A stretch of 64,000 nt of DNA from Amphibacillus sp052055485 (GTDB taxonomy: Bacteria > Bacillota > Bacilli > Bacillales > Amphibacillaceae). Positions 36,853 through 45,299 of the stretch are shown here, one piece after another. A model generated the notes under the pieces. It worked only from the letters and a program-made list of their open reading frames with translations. It was not told the DNA's origin and made no database searches. The translations under genes and the position numbers were made by a program. Location: contig NZ_CP197171.1 of assembly GCF_052055485.1 (NCBI RefSeq), forward strand, positions 3,162,001 through 3,226,000. Direction: 5' to 3'. Each line of letters starts with the position of its first letter. Position 1 is the first letter of the stretch.

Positions 36853-37083
36853 TTACTCTAAATGATCATGATCATGCAATTTTTCTTTTACTTTTTTAGA
36901 AGATTTATTAGACTGACTAGCATGATACAGTCTAAATAGGACATAGCTTAGGCAGACAATGATAAAAACAGAGATAATCAAAGCTGCATTTAATAGTTCA
37001 ATCCCTTGAAAGGCCTTACCCAACGACATTTGATTGACCAGAATAAGAATAAATTCGGCTAAATGATTCGTTAACCCTAACAT
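36853..37083 (-). CDS. Small single-pass membrane protein
   Basis: This 76-residue protein has one clear membrane segment (about 30-52, AALIISVFIIVCLSYVLFRLYHA). An amphipathic N-terminus LAEFILILVNQMSLGKAF precedes it, and a Ser/Lys/His-rich cytoplasmic tail KEKLHDHDHLE follows. It stands in the ypjB position (YpjB is about 260 residues with one C-terminal membrane span). It could be a shortened relic of YpjB's end, but I see no specific match and make no functional claim. Confidence 0.5.
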   Translation of the reverse strand: MLGLTNHLAEFILILVNQMSLGKAFQGIELLNAALIISVFIIVCLSYVLFRLYHASQSNKSSKKVKEKLHDHDHLE

Positions 37084-37140
37084 TTGAATAGCCTCCCATG
37101 TTTTTGTTATAGCCTATTCAATTCTGCCCAAATCAGTGTT

Positions 37141-37731
37141 TCATTGATAAGTAATTGTTAATTTCTTTTTAATTACTAAATAATAAGCTAATAAAAGGGA
37201 TAAGAGGCTTAACCAAAATGTGAAATAACCAATTTCATTCATGTATAAGTCCAACGAATGATATCGTGGCATCATTTCAAAAATATAATCAATAAAGTCA
37301 TTATGAATTGTCCAAATCCCAGTGATCATTAAATGCCTCAACTTAAATTTGTAGATTGGAGCGTAAAGCAAACCTTGAACAGCCATCGCACCATGAGAGA
37401 TAATCAGCATATATGCTTGTGGTGTTAACGATCCTTCCATCATTAAAGTAAGTAAGTTCATGACAACTGCCCAAACACCATACTTGAACAAGGTAACCAT
37501 AGCTAATGCCTCAATATAAGGAACGTGACGGCCAAATATGTAAAAACCTAAAAAGATCGTAAAAAATAAGCTTGCCGTTGGACTATCTGGAACAAATGGG
37601 AGGAAAATAACCGGTGTACGTGATAATTGTTCTCCATACCAAATATAGCCATATATCGTTCCCAATAAATTCGTAATAAATAACAAAATAAGAAAAGTAC
37701 GATTTCTTAATATCGAAATTAACCAAAACAT
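37141..37731 (-). CDS. ypjA: YpjA-like membrane protein (DUF1405)
   Basis: The 196-residue protein has about five or six membrane spans (first near 10-28, last near 168-190). DUF1405 features include WYGEQLSRTPVIFLPFVPDSPTASLFF, GVWAVVMN and WTIHNDFIDY. Function is unknown. In B. subtilis ypjA follows qcrABC; here qcrABC and ypiF are missing and ypiB lies 100 bases upstream. So this gene marks the edge of the deletion. Confidence 0.9.
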   Translation of the reverse strand: MFWLISILRNRTFLILLFITNLLGTIYGYIWYGEQLSRTPVIFLPFVPDSPTASLFFTIFLGFYIFGRHVPYIEALAMVTLFKYGVWAVVMNLLTLMMEGSLTPQAYMLIISHGAMAVQGLLYAPIYKFKLRHLMITGIWTIHNDFIDYIFEMMPRYHSLDLYMNEIGYFTFWLSLLSLLLAYYLVIKKKLTITYQ

Positions 37732-37802
37732 AGTAAAAAGTCCTTTCTAACTATCAACAATAATAATCATAAATTAATTATACTTTATCATAACAAAAAA
37801 AA

Positions 37803-37830
37803 TAATCCCTTACATGAGATAAGGGATAAA
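37803..37830 (-). terminator. Terminator after ypiB
   Basis: Minus-strand ATCCCTTA / TAAGGGAT hairpin followed by TATTTTTTTT, right after the ypiB stop. It sits where ypiF-qcrABC would begin. Confidence 0.75.
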
Positions 37831-37831
37831 T

Positions 37832-38410
37832 TTATTGATCATCTACAAATAATCGATCAGCATCATAGTCAGCAATAAGCTGTTTCAATATATTTGTGTA
37901 TGTCATAAAACGATGATGGTCTTGATGATCAAGAGCCTCATCAATTTTTTTTAATAATTGTTTTTTCTCAGCTTCGAATAAAGTAAAATTTAAAAATTCC
38001 TTAGCCAATTGCTTTTCCCTTTTAGTAATAAAAAAATCATCAGGTAAAAAAGGATTGTCTTCTAAAACTGCACTATATTCGGCACTTTGATAAGAATTTT
38101 TAAAAGATAATTGAATATAAATCGATTCATGACGATTTAAGCGGATATCATGAAATGACTTTTCAGCATCAGTTGTGACAATATGGTCTTTATAAAATCG
38201 AAAAGCTACCTCTTGTGAACACTGTGTTGAGATAATCATCCCCCTTGGACAAAATCGCGCTTCTCTAATAAAGTGAACATTTTTTAATAAACTTTCATGA
38301 TTTGTTAAATAATTTAAAATCCAGACGCTTTCCCGTTTTTTTAATTGATAATGCGCTAAAAACCAATCAATAAATGCCTTTTTATCTTGAATTGATATTG
38401 ACGTACTCAA
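37832..38410 (-). CDS. ypiB: YpiB-family protein (UPF0302)
   Basis: The 192-residue protein has an N-terminal helical half (KKAFIDWFLAHYQLKKRESVWILNYL, HFIREARFCPRGMIIS) and a C-terminal IDEAL-type helix near 150-190 (DEALDHQDHHRFMTYTNIL). This matches UPF0302 YpiB. In B. subtilis YpiB was tied to control of LpxC/lipid- or quinone-reductase proteolysis through the neighbouring TPR protein only loosely; function is open. It follows the TPR gene ypiA by about 40 bases. The usual downstream ypiF-qcrABC is absent. Confidence 0.88.
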   Translation of the reverse strand: MSTSISIQDKKAFIDWFLAHYQLKKRESVWILNYLTNHESLLKNVHFIREARFCPRGMIISTQCSQEVAFRFYKDHIVTTDAEKSFHDIRLNRHESIYIQLSFKNSYQSAEYSAVLEDNPFLPDDFFITKREKQLAKEFLNFTLFEAEKKQLLKKIDEALDHQDHHRFMTYTNILKQLIADYDADRLFVDDQ

Positions 38411-38451
38411 ACAGCTTCCCTCCTATTCATTAGGAAAGTTTGTCATTCTTG

Positions 38452-39702
38452 TTAATCCTTTAGTCGTGCTAAATAACTTTCTATTTCTACATCACTCGGG
38501 TCAATCGCTAAATAATGGTTGAAAATTTGAATGGCCTCTTCTTTCCTACCCTCCTCAACTAAAAAGTATCCATACGATTTAAGAAAATCACTGTCATCTT
38601 TAAAGTCTTGATATGCATCTTGATAAAATTGCAAGGCTAAATCAAAGGTTTCCTGCTCTTCATATGCTTTAGCAAGCTCCCATTTATAATATCCATCTTC
38701 TTCGCCTTGTTCTATAATATGAGTTAGGAGTTCAATTATTGCTTCAAAATCACCATCAGAGCGATAATTTTCAATCAAATATAAAACACCATCTTTAAAT
38801 CCTGGATCTATCGCAATCGACTCACGTGCAAAACGATAACTTTCATTACTATCACCCATCCGTCTTGCCAATGAGGCAGTAGTTAATAACAATTCTTTGT
38901 TGAGTGGATCAAGTGTTAAGCCTGTTTTAGCAGCTTGGAGTCCTTGTTCAATTAACCCTTCCTCTTCATATGCTTCTGCTAAATAACTGTATACTGAAAC
39001 ATATTCTTGATCATGTTCAATTAATTCTTCCCATGTTTTAATAGCAATATCCAATCGATTTGCCCGATAGGCTATAAATCCATAACGAAATAATAAATCT
39101 GGATCATCGATCTCTGCATTTTTATAATATTCAAGTGCTTCCTCAAACTTTCCAACTTCAGCTAATGATTCTGCTAATCGTAGGGAAAGATCAACATCAG
39201 CAATTTGTTCGACTTGTCGATACACTTTTTCATAGTGGAAAAGTGCATCATTATACTTTCCTAATGAGAAAGCCAATTCTCCTTGCGCAAAATCAATTAA
39301 ATAGTCAGTAGGTGCTAATTGTTTAGCCTCGATTAGTTTCTGCTCGGCCACCTCGAATAAACCTTGAGATTGATACAGATCGGCAGAAATAAGTAGTGCA
39401 GCAACATAATCTTCACTTGATGAATCGATGGCTTGTAATTGTAACAGTGCAAGTTCATCTTCTTCTAAATCAATATATATTTCAGCTAGAGCCAGTTGAA
39501 TATCTGATTCATCTGGGTATTGTTCCAGTAAGGTCTCGAGTATAGATCTAGCATCATTTACCATGCCTAACTGTATAAGTAAATCAGCAATCGTGATTAA
39601 TTCATCATCATTAGCTTGTCGCATATATTCGCGTAATATACTTACTGCTTCTTCCAATTCTTCCTGTTCAATTAATTGAATTGCTTGATCTATTTTATTC
39701 AT
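38452..39702 (-). CDS. ypiA: TPR-repeat protein YpiA
   Basis: The 416-residue, very acidic protein is built from about ten tetratricopeptide repeats throughout (e.g. NDALFHYEKVYRQ, KFEEALEYYKNAEIDDPDLLFRYGFIAYRANRLD, TFDLALQFYQDAYQDF). It is a protein-binding scaffold in the cytosol without catalytic motif. Length matches B. subtilis YpiA (423). It is first in the ypiA-ypiB pair. In B. subtilis it lies directly after aroE; here a 6-kb accessory block separates them. Confidence 0.9.
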   Translation of the reverse strand: MNKIDQAIQLIEQEELEEAVSILREYMRQANDDELITIADLLIQLGMVNDARSILETLLEQYPDESDIQLALAEIYIDLEEDELALLQLQAIDSSSEDYVAALLISADLYQSQGLFEVAEQKLIEAKQLAPTDYLIDFAQGELAFSLGKYNDALFHYEKVYRQVEQIADVDLSLRLAESLAEVGKFEEALEYYKNAEIDDPDLLFRYGFIAYRANRLDIAIKTWEELIEHDQEYVSVYSYLAEAYEEEGLIEQGLQAAKTGLTLDPLNKELLLTTASLARRMGDSNESYRFARESIAIDPGFKDGVLYLIENYRSDGDFEAIIELLTHIIEQGEEDGYYKWELAKAYEEQETFDLALQFYQDAYQDFKDDSDFLKSYGYFLVEEGRKEEAIQIFNHYLAIDPSDVEIESYLARLKD

Positions 39703-39882
39703 CCTTATAACAACCCTTCAAATATATCTTAGAATAGCTTAATCATAACGAATAACAATGATTATTTCAATTAGGTGAACATAAATATTAAAAGAAATTA
39801 TCATTTATTAGCGTAGTGATTTTTTATTAATGATGCTAAAGTTATCCTTAAGTTAATTAATGTGAAAGAAGTGGATTATCTA

Positions 39883-40200
39883 ATGTCGATAAAAGAAATG
39901 AAAATGCCCGTTATCCTGTTTATGGTTATATTAGTAATCTTATTAGTTGCATGTCGTTCAAATGATGAACTTGAAAAAGTGTTTACAGGAATAATTAAAG
40001 AAGTAAATGAACATAGTGCAATCGTCACTATAGAAGACGGTGATATCCTCAATTCTGGCACAGAAGCAAATGTAGATCTTTCGGTTGCTGATGAGACAAC
40101 ATTTCAAATTGGTGATAAAGTAAGAGTAGGATATCGTGGAGATGTAAGAGAAACTCATCCACTTGGAATCGATCCAACCTTTGTCGAACGAGTTGAATAG
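39883..40200 (+). CDS. Small lipoprotein, DUF3221-like
   Basis: From the ATG at 39883 it has 105 residues. A lipoprotein signal peptide (basic start, hydrophobic ILFMVILVILL) ends in lipobox LVAC, so it should be anchored to the outer face of the membrane. The mature part (FTGIIKEVNEHSAIVTIEDGD ... GDKVRVGYRGDVRETHPL) is a small beta-rich OB-like domain as in DUF3221 (YobA-type) lipoproteins. The terminator at 40252-40285 is shared with the convergent RNHCP gene. Confidence 0.75.
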   Translation: MSIKEMKMPVILFMVILVILLVACRSNDELEKVFTGIIKEVNEHSAIVTIEDGDILNSGTEANVDLSVADETTFQIGDKVRVGYRGDVRETHPLGIDPTFVERVE

Positions 40201-40251
40201 TAAGAAATCACATCAAGAAAGTAGCTTGGATTAATGTTTACAGATGTACAA

Positions 40252-40285
40252 TAAAAAAAGAACTGTGATGGCAGTTCTTTTTTAT
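40252..40285. terminator. Bidirectional terminator
   Basis: AAAAAAGAACTG / CAGTTCTTTTTT with a six-base loop, serving the convergent lipoprotein and RNHCP genes. Confidence 0.9.
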
Positions 40286-40291
40286 TCACTT

Positions 40292-40609
40292 CTATCGTCC
40301 TAATGAGGTATTAAAAAAGTTTATTAAGTCATCTTCTTGGATTGTATTTACAGCAATTTTATTTTTTTGTGTTTTATCACACATTTCACATTGATGGATT
40401 AACTGATAACCTTTTTTACTTGAATAGTCTATTCCGATTGGCTTCATCAATCCTTTGCAATTACTTTTCCGATCACCCGGTACAACATCCAAGTGTTTCG
40501 AATACAAACAAAACGGACAATGATTTCGATAGCTTCCATTTGTAACTGGCAAAATCACTGCACCACAATTCTCACAACAAAAGTGCGTATTCTCTTTTCT
40601 TCTACTCAT
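40292..40609 (-). CDS. RNHCP zinc-ribbon-like protein
   Basis: The 105-residue protein contains the name-giving motif of the RNHCP family, GSYRNHCPFCLYSKHLD. An N-terminal CCENCG pair and a C-terminal CEMCDKTQKNK pair make three CxxC knuckles, so one or two zinc sites are likely. The family is of unknown function and often mobile. AAGAATATG start with weak GGAGGAAAG upstream. It belongs to the accessory block between ypiA and aroA. Confidence 0.85.
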   Translation of the reverse strand: MSRRKENTHFCCENCGAVILPVTNGSYRNHCPFCLYSKHLDVVPGDRKSNCKGLMKPIGIDYSSKKGYQLIHQCEMCDKTQKNKIAVNTIQEDDLINFFNTSLGR

Positions 40610-40689
40610 ATTCTTTCCTCCAAGTTGTTATTTCAACTCTGGAGAAAAGGGTTCCGTTTGCTTTTCTGTTAAATCAACATGTTCAGGCT

Positions 40690-40878
40690 TTTAATGGAAT
40701 GGACACCATTCACCGTCTTGTTCTGCAAAACGATTACTTCCAGTTCCTGCTTCACAAAGACTTATTTCATCCTTTGATCCGAACCTTGAATGACTTTGTT
40801 TTTTTGTATCATTCACTGTGAGACGGGGCGACCCATCTCCCATTGGTAGGTGTTCTCATTAATCACTGACATCGGCAT
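40690..40878 (-). pseudogene. Decayed small gene with frameshifts
   Basis: Behind AGGGGACG an ATG (40878 or 40872) starts MSVINENTYQWEMG in one frame. The next frame continues DGSPRLTVNDTKKQSHSRFG...SLCEAGTG; a third ends SNRFAEQDGEWCPFH. Joined, they would make about 65 residues with a plausible protein character. Two frame changes in 190 bases suggest decay. Family not recognised. Confidence 0.35.
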
Positions 40879-41070
40879 CGTCCCCTAAAAAGAAATGAAT
40901 AGAGCGGTCAAGCTAAAAATATCAATCCCTCCTTTCTAGAACTATACAAAAAGATACTTAAATCATAAGAAAATTCATGATAAATGGCAAGTTTGAATGT
41001 AACTGATAGGAATAAACTGATCTAAAGGGGATTACACAAAGATAATTCGAGCTTTATTTTCCTCTTATTT
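40879..41070. other. Gene-free stretch
   Basis: Together with the decayed gene this makes 460 bases without an intact gene. AAAGGAGGGATTG on the minus strand near 40930 looks like a ribosome site without a frame. Confidence 0.4.
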
Positions 41071-41550
41071 CTACTCTTTTGTATTATTGTATATATTTTT
41101 TTCAATGGCAGCCATATCTTCTTGCCTATAATAGTGATTTGGATAGATTGTTTTCCTTTTCGTTATATTTCTAAAGCTTATTAATCGATTCTTATTCCTA
41201 TCCATTTCGATGTTTTCAATGTCTTCCCATTTTACCAAGGTAGCTATGATCCTTCTACCCGGATAATAATAAATTCCTCTTTCGTGAATCCCCTCCCCTA
41301 CAACTCTTGATATAACCAAAAAACTTGCTGAAATTGAAAGTAAATATCTAAGCCAAGGCTGCACAAAACTACTATCTACATAGTAAGCGATACTCAAAAA
41401 TACTAAAGAGACCACTATAATAATAATAACACCTGTTTTTGTTACTGTTACTGGATAAATACACTGTATACGTACTCTAAAATTATGCACACTAATTGAA
41501 ATAAACAAGGCAAACAATAATAAACCATATATTGCTACTTGGGTTTCCAT
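41071..41550 (-). CDS. Membrane protein with PH-like tail
   Basis: The 159-residue protein has three membrane spans (about 6-22, 36-54, 66-84). A cytosolic C-terminal part follows with LVKWEDIENIEMDRNKNRLISFRN, a pattern common in bPH/YdbT-like or DUF5673 domains. AAAGGAGAG precedes the ATG. It is third of three minus-strand genes, 17 bases after the middle one. I do not recognise a named family with certainty. Confidence 0.6.
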   Translation of the reverse strand: METQVAIYGLLLFALFISISVHNFRVRIQCIYPVTVTKTGVIIIIVVSLVFLSIAYYVDSSFVQPWLRYLLSISASFLVISRVVGEGIHERGIYYYPGRRIIATLVKWEDIENIEMDRNKNRLISFRNITKRKTIYPNHYYRQEDMAAIEKNIYNNTKE

Positions 41551-41566
41551 ATACTCTCCTTTGCAG

Positions 41567-42451
41567 TTATTCTTCGCTTATTAAGCTTTCATATGTTCCC
41601 TGATAGTCCAACGTTATTGGCTGATTATTTGCCATGGTCGCTTGATAGAGTGTAATATTTCCTACCATAGGTTCAGACGCATCAGAATGAACCTCAAAAT
41701 TTTCATTTAATGAAACAGTCCAAACCGCTTCATCACCTTTTGTTAACACAATAGCAAGCGTGCCAAATTGATGAATATTATCCCAATCAAACAATTCAGT
41801 TTTACCATTTTCCGTCACAGATATGCCTTCTGGAGAACTGATTAATTTTGCAGATTCACCTTGCCATGCGCCTTGAATTTCTGGTCCAACATTATAGTAA
41901 GCTGTCCCTCCACCACGATCACCATAGGTACCAATATATTGCTGAATAGAATCATCTGCTGTTTGATAGGTAACGGCAACGACATCATTGGCCAGCCACT
42001 CTGTTTTTAGATCACTCGTTGGCTTGTGAGGTAATCGATCATGGGGACGAGCAAGAATTCCATAATAGGATCGATAATAAATGGCTTCATTAGATACTGT
42101 GTCCTTTTTAATCGATAGAACATGGCTAAAATTCGGTGAAACACTGGTGATATTTTTAATATCTATGTGACTTGTTACAAGCATAAAAACATTAGCTGTA
42201 ATGAAAACAATCGAGATAATAATACCGATTATTTTTAATTCTTTAGTCAGTTTTAATAAAAGCCAAATAGCTAGCATTAAACATATCAAGCAGAGCATAT
42301 TGATGATATAAAATAACCGATTATCGACATACTCTACATTAAATCTTGCTTGAACAACTAAAAATCCCATTTGCAAACAAAAGAAACCGATACCCAAAAG
42401 AAACAGAACCCAACCAATGATTTTAATTAGCTTATGTCTATTATGATTCAT
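41567..42451 (-). CDS. Membrane protein with extracytoplasmic domain
   Basis: The 294 residues have three membrane spans (about 9-32, 42-64, 70-92). A large outer domain (about 95-294) follows, beta-rich with VSPNFSHVLSIKKDTVSNEAIYYRSYYGILARPHDRL and an acidic end. No catalytic motif is seen. Its start overlaps the end of the BNR-repeat gene by 11 bases, so the two are translationally linked. Family not recognised. Confidence 0.6.
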   Translation of the reverse strand: MNHNRHKLIKIIGWVLFLLGIGFFCLQMGFLVVQARFNVEYVDNRLFYIINMLCLICLMLAIWLLLKLTKELKIIGIIISIVFITANVFMLVTSHIDIKNITSVSPNFSHVLSIKKDTVSNEAIYYRSYYGILARPHDRLPHKPTSDLKTEWLANDVVAVTYQTADDSIQQYIGTYGDRGGGTAYYNVGPEIQGAWQGESAKLISSPEGISVTENGKTELFDWDNIHQFGTLAIVLTKGDEAVWTVSLNENFEVHSDASEPMVGNITLYQATMANNQPITLDYQGTYESLISEE

Positions 42452-43385
42452 CTGGCTCTACCTCCTCCTGAAATTCCCATGTTTTCCCGTTATCATTGGA
42501 GATGAATCTACCTTTTATTCTGCCACCTTTATAATCACCATTAGGTCCTTGATTCACTAAGACTGTCAAATGATCATCGGCTTTTTCAGGCACTTCAGCT
42601 GAAACAAAAATAGGTTGGTACTCCTCTGGAATGATAAAGTCTGCTTTATTCCATGTGTTGCCACCATCTTCAGTCAGGTAAACATCTGGTTCCTCAGGAT
42701 TAATCGTGCCAAAAGACAAAAAACCTGTCCATTCATCAACAAAACCGCCATCCGCTATTAAACGCGTCATTTCAGAATTATTAGTCTCTGCCCAACTCTC
42801 ACCACCATCATGTGTGAGAAAAACAAATGATCCTTCCTGTGACATGGTTCGCCCACCGGAAATAATGATATAGCCAAACTGATCATTTAGAAAATCCACT
42901 TTTCTAAATCTTAATCCCGGAAAAGGTTCTGTTACGACCGATCTTTCCCATGATTCACCTTGATCCGTTGAATATAGAAAAGTAATACTTTGGTCATCCC
43001 ACTCAACTCCTTCTGAATATAAAAAGCCAACGCGATCTTCTTCAAGTATGTAACTGCCTTCAATTAACTGTTGTTTATTGCCGTTATATTCTCCTCCGAA
43101 TAATTGATCCTTCTCAACTGGAACCTGAATCCAATCGTTTCCCTGATTAAAGGTGATGTTTAGCTCGTCATTTTGCAACGTGTAAGTGATCGATTCGTCA
43201 AGGTCGATCGGCTGTAGCTGCTCAGAGGATGGTTGTTCTTGTTCTATTTCCTGATTATTTTGGATATCAAACTGTTGCTCCCACATTGGACGAGCAATTT
43301 CTCTGGAAGATTGATAATGAATGACTGTTGCGATCATCAAGACAATCATAATAAAAATGGTTAAACTTAGGACCCTTTTTTTCAT
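42441..43385 (-). CDS. Membrane-anchored BNR/Asp-box repeat protein
   Basis: The 314-residue protein has an N-terminal signal-anchor (about 5-24) and an outer domain with four Asp-boxes: STDQGESW, THDGGESW, TEDGGNTW and SNDNGKTW. These S/T-x-D-x-G-x-S/T-W boxes mark beta-propeller blades as in sialidases and Ycf48/photosystem assembly proteins. No sialidase catalytic residues are evident, so a binding or scaffold role is more likely. It heads a three-gene unit with two membrane proteins. Confidence 0.7.
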   Translation of the reverse strand: MKKRVLSLTIFIMIVLMIATVIHYQSSREIARPMWEQQFDIQNNQEIEQEQPSSEQLQPIDLDESITYTLQNDELNITFNQGNDWIQVPVEKDQLFGGEYNGNKQQLIEGSYILEEDRVGFLYSEGVEWDDQSITFLYSTDQGESWERSVVTEPFPGLRFRKVDFLNDQFGYIIISGGRTMSQEGSFVFLTHDGGESWAETNNSEMTRLIADGGFVDEWTGFLSFGTINPEEPDVYLTEDGGNTWNKADFIIPEEYQPIFVSAEVPEKADDHLTVLVNQGPNGDYKGGRIKGRFISNDNGKTWEFQEEVEPDES

Positions 43386-43476
43386 AGGATCACTCCTTTT
43401 ATAAGTTACTTTCTGACAGCCAAATATAATGGCTATTATTTGTATGAATCATCTCTATTGCCTTCTGGCGTTATCC

Positions 43477-43562
43477 AAATCCGATAACCTTTATCGGATT
43501 TCCGACAGAAGACTCCCACTTCTAGGAACATGAAGGGCATCACCCCGTGAGTAAGTGGGAGA
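43477..43562. repeat. Hairpins upstream of tnpB, probable IS end
   Basis: AAATCCGATAA / TTATCGGATTT (43477-43501) is a perfect 11-bp stem with a three-base loop. CTCCCACTT at about 43510 pairs with AAGTGGGAG near 43554-43562, enclosing CACCCCGTGAGT. Such subterminal hairpins are typical of IS200/IS605 ends. The second resembles tnpB right-end sequences, so it may come from another copy. Confidence 0.5.
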
Positions 43563-43642
43563 TGAATGTGGGTTGGCGCTAGCCAAAACATCTCCCTTAT
43601 GATATAATGAGAACATATATTCCTATTAAGTGAGGTGAGATG

Positions 43643-44794
43643 ATGTTAGTCAATAAAGCCTATAAATTCCGCCTCTATCCGAATAAGGAACAACAAATCC
43701 TCATGAATAAAACGATCGGTTGTTCACGGTTTGTTTTCAATCACTTTCTAGCCAAGTGGAATGAAACTTACAAGGAAACGGGTAAAGGACTCAACTATCG
43801 TTCATGCTCTAAACAGCTCCCCGCTTTAAAGCAGGAATATGAGTGGCTAAAAGAAGTCGATAGTATTGCCATTCAATCAAGTGTCAAACATCTATCTGAA
43901 TCTTTTGCGCGCTTCTTTAACAAACAAACGAACGCCCCACGATTTAAGTCTAAAAGGAACCCGACCCAATCGTATACAACGAAACACACGAACGGAAATA
44001 TCGCAGTCGTGGGCAATACAATCAAGCTGCCAAAATTAGGGCTTGTCAAGTTCGCTAAAAGTCGTGAGGTCGATGGACGCCTTCTAAATGCTACGATTAG
44101 AAGACATCCAAGTGGTAAATACTTCATTTCTATCCTTGTTGAGACAGAGGTAGACTCACTCCCTCAAACGAAGCAATCAACAGGGGTCGATGTGGGCATC
44201 AAAGCGTTTGCCACACTTTCAGATGGGACGACGTATAAGAACCCTAGATGTTTACGCAGGCTAGAAAACAAATTAGAAAAAGAACAACGCAAACTGTCCA
44301 GACGATATAAACAAGCCAAGCAAGATAGAAAACCCCTTTATGAAGCAAAAAATTATCAAAAATAACGTGTCAAGGTCGCTCGTATTCACGAAAAGATTAA
44401 AAATGTCAGAACAGATTACTTGCATAAGGTCAGTACCGAAATTGTCAAAAACCACGACATCATTGGTATTGAGGACTTACAAGTAGCTAACATGCTCAAA
44501 AACAAACGATTATCAAAAGCCATTAGTGACGTCAGCTGGTCAGAATTCCGTACGATGCTTGAATACAAAGCCAAGTGGTACGGAAAGGAAGTCGTAGCCA
44601 TCGCCAAAAACTTCCCTTCTAGTCAACTTTGTTCGAATTGCGGCTATCGACATCAAGACGTTAAGCATCTCGCCTTACGTATGTGGCAATGTCCATCATG
44701 TCATAGAGCACACGATCGAGATCTTAACGCAAGTAAAAATATTGAAGCTGAAGCCATCAGACTTCTAACTGTCGGTACGACAGGGATCGCCTAA
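43643..44794 (+). pseudogene. tnpB: TnpB RNA-guided nuclease gene with in-frame stop
   Basis: A single reading frame encodes a 383-codon TnpB (IS200/IS605, orphan IS1341 type) but is cut by TAA at 44363-44365, where relatives have KNYQKQR. Upstream: MLVNKAYKFRLYPNKEQQ start, RuvC motif I with Asp in TGVDVGIKAF. Downstream: RuvC motif II Glu in IIGIEDLQV, zinc finger CSNCGYRHQD...CPSCH and RuvC motif III Asp in HDRDLNASKNI. All three catalytic residues survive, so decay is recent or the stop is read through. A TGATATAAT promoter and GAGGTGAG precede it. No tnpA is nearby. Confidence 0.9.
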
Positions 44795-44881
44795 TCAATA
44801 ATCAACCATTAGGTTGGTGTTCTTAGGAATCTCCCCCTTCAAATTTCATTAGAGATTAAGGGGTGAGTAGTTCAATTAATA
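44795..44881 (+). repeat. tnpB right end / possible guide-RNA region
   Basis: After the tnpB stop, CCATTAGGTTGGTG and AATCTCCCCCTT ... AAGGGGTGAGTAGTTCAA form right-end hairpins as in IS605 elements. In active TnpB systems this zone encodes the omega RNA whose guide is the DNA just outside the right end (from about 44880). The exact end is not determinable by eye. Confidence 0.4.
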
Positions 44882-44969
44882 TATCGATTCCAGACAAAAT
44901 AAAAGCCCCAATAATCCTTGATATCACAAGGTTTTCTTATATATAACCAAGGTAATTCTTAAATATTTA

Positions 44970-44978
44970 TGTTATAAT
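44970..44978 (+). promoter_or_regulatory. Extended -10 promoter of type I toxin
   Basis: TGT-TATAAT at 44970-44978, an extended -10 without clear -35; predicted start near 44985. Confidence 0.5.
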
Positions 44979-45056
44979 AAAAGACAGATACTCGTTCAAT
45001 TTGTACTCTTGATAATGGATAGGGCGGTTGGCTTGTCCCCAAAAGGGGGTGGTGCC

Positions 45057-45152
45057 ATGACAATATTTCAGGCTCTGACGCTTATGATTTCATTTTCCTC
45101 AATGATCATAGCGTTGATTGCAGTCATTACCACTATGAATGCAAAAAAATAG
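45057..45152 (+). CDS. Putative holin-like type I toxin peptide
   Basis: A 31-residue frame MTIFQALTLMISFSSMIIAL... ending NAKK is preceded by GGGGGTGG. It has one membrane span (about 6-27) and a basic end. The start 'M-T-x-F/Y-x-A/S-L-x-L-M-I-x-F' is the signature of the Hol_Tox/TxpA-BsrG peptide family, whose members depolarise or damage the membrane. The ribosome site is half of a CCCC-AAAA-GGGG hairpin (45037-45048) that could mask it. The stop codon lies in the bidirectional terminator, and an antisense promoter faces it at 45291. Together this is a type I toxin-antitoxin layout. Confidence 0.75.
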   Translation: MTIFQALTLMISFSSMIIALIAVITTMNAKK

Positions 45153-45189
45153 CCCCTCCTGTCTCAGCAAATGGGTAAGGGCTATTTTT
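45145..45189. terminator. Bidirectional terminator in toxin 3' end
   Basis: AAAAATAGCCC (45145-45155) pairs with GGGCTATTTTT (45179-45189), giving T-runs on both strands. It can end the toxin message on plus and the antisense RNA on minus. Confidence 0.75.
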
Positions 45190-45240
45190 GTTTAGAAATT
45201 AGATAACGCCAATCCCCTCTTGAAAGAATGGGTATCTATT

Positions 45241-45271
45241 GACCACAGTTGGAGCTGTGGTCATTTTTTAG
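45241..45271 (+). terminator. Second terminator of the toxin locus
   Basis: GACCACAG-TTGGAG-CTGTGGTC followed by ATTTTTTAG; it would end toxin messages that read through 45189. Confidence 0.75.
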
Positions 45272-45290
45272 TATCTGTTTTTCTATAGTT

Positions 45291-45299
45291 ATTATATCA
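45291..45299 (-). promoter_or_regulatory. Antisense promoter
   Basis: Minus-strand TGA-TATAAT, an extended -10, with TTTCAT about 16 bases upstream as a poor -35. Confidence 0.5.

Larger units (their letters stand above)
45145..45284 (-). ncRNA. Predicted antisense RNA (antitoxin)
   Basis: From the promoter at 45291-45299 a minus-strand RNA of about 140 bases would run to the terminator at 45145-45189. It would cover the 3' end of the toxin message including the second hairpin GACCACAG/CTGTGGTC (45241-45262). This is the geometry of RatA/TxpA and SR4/BsrG. Ends are predicted, not observed. Confidence 0.5.
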
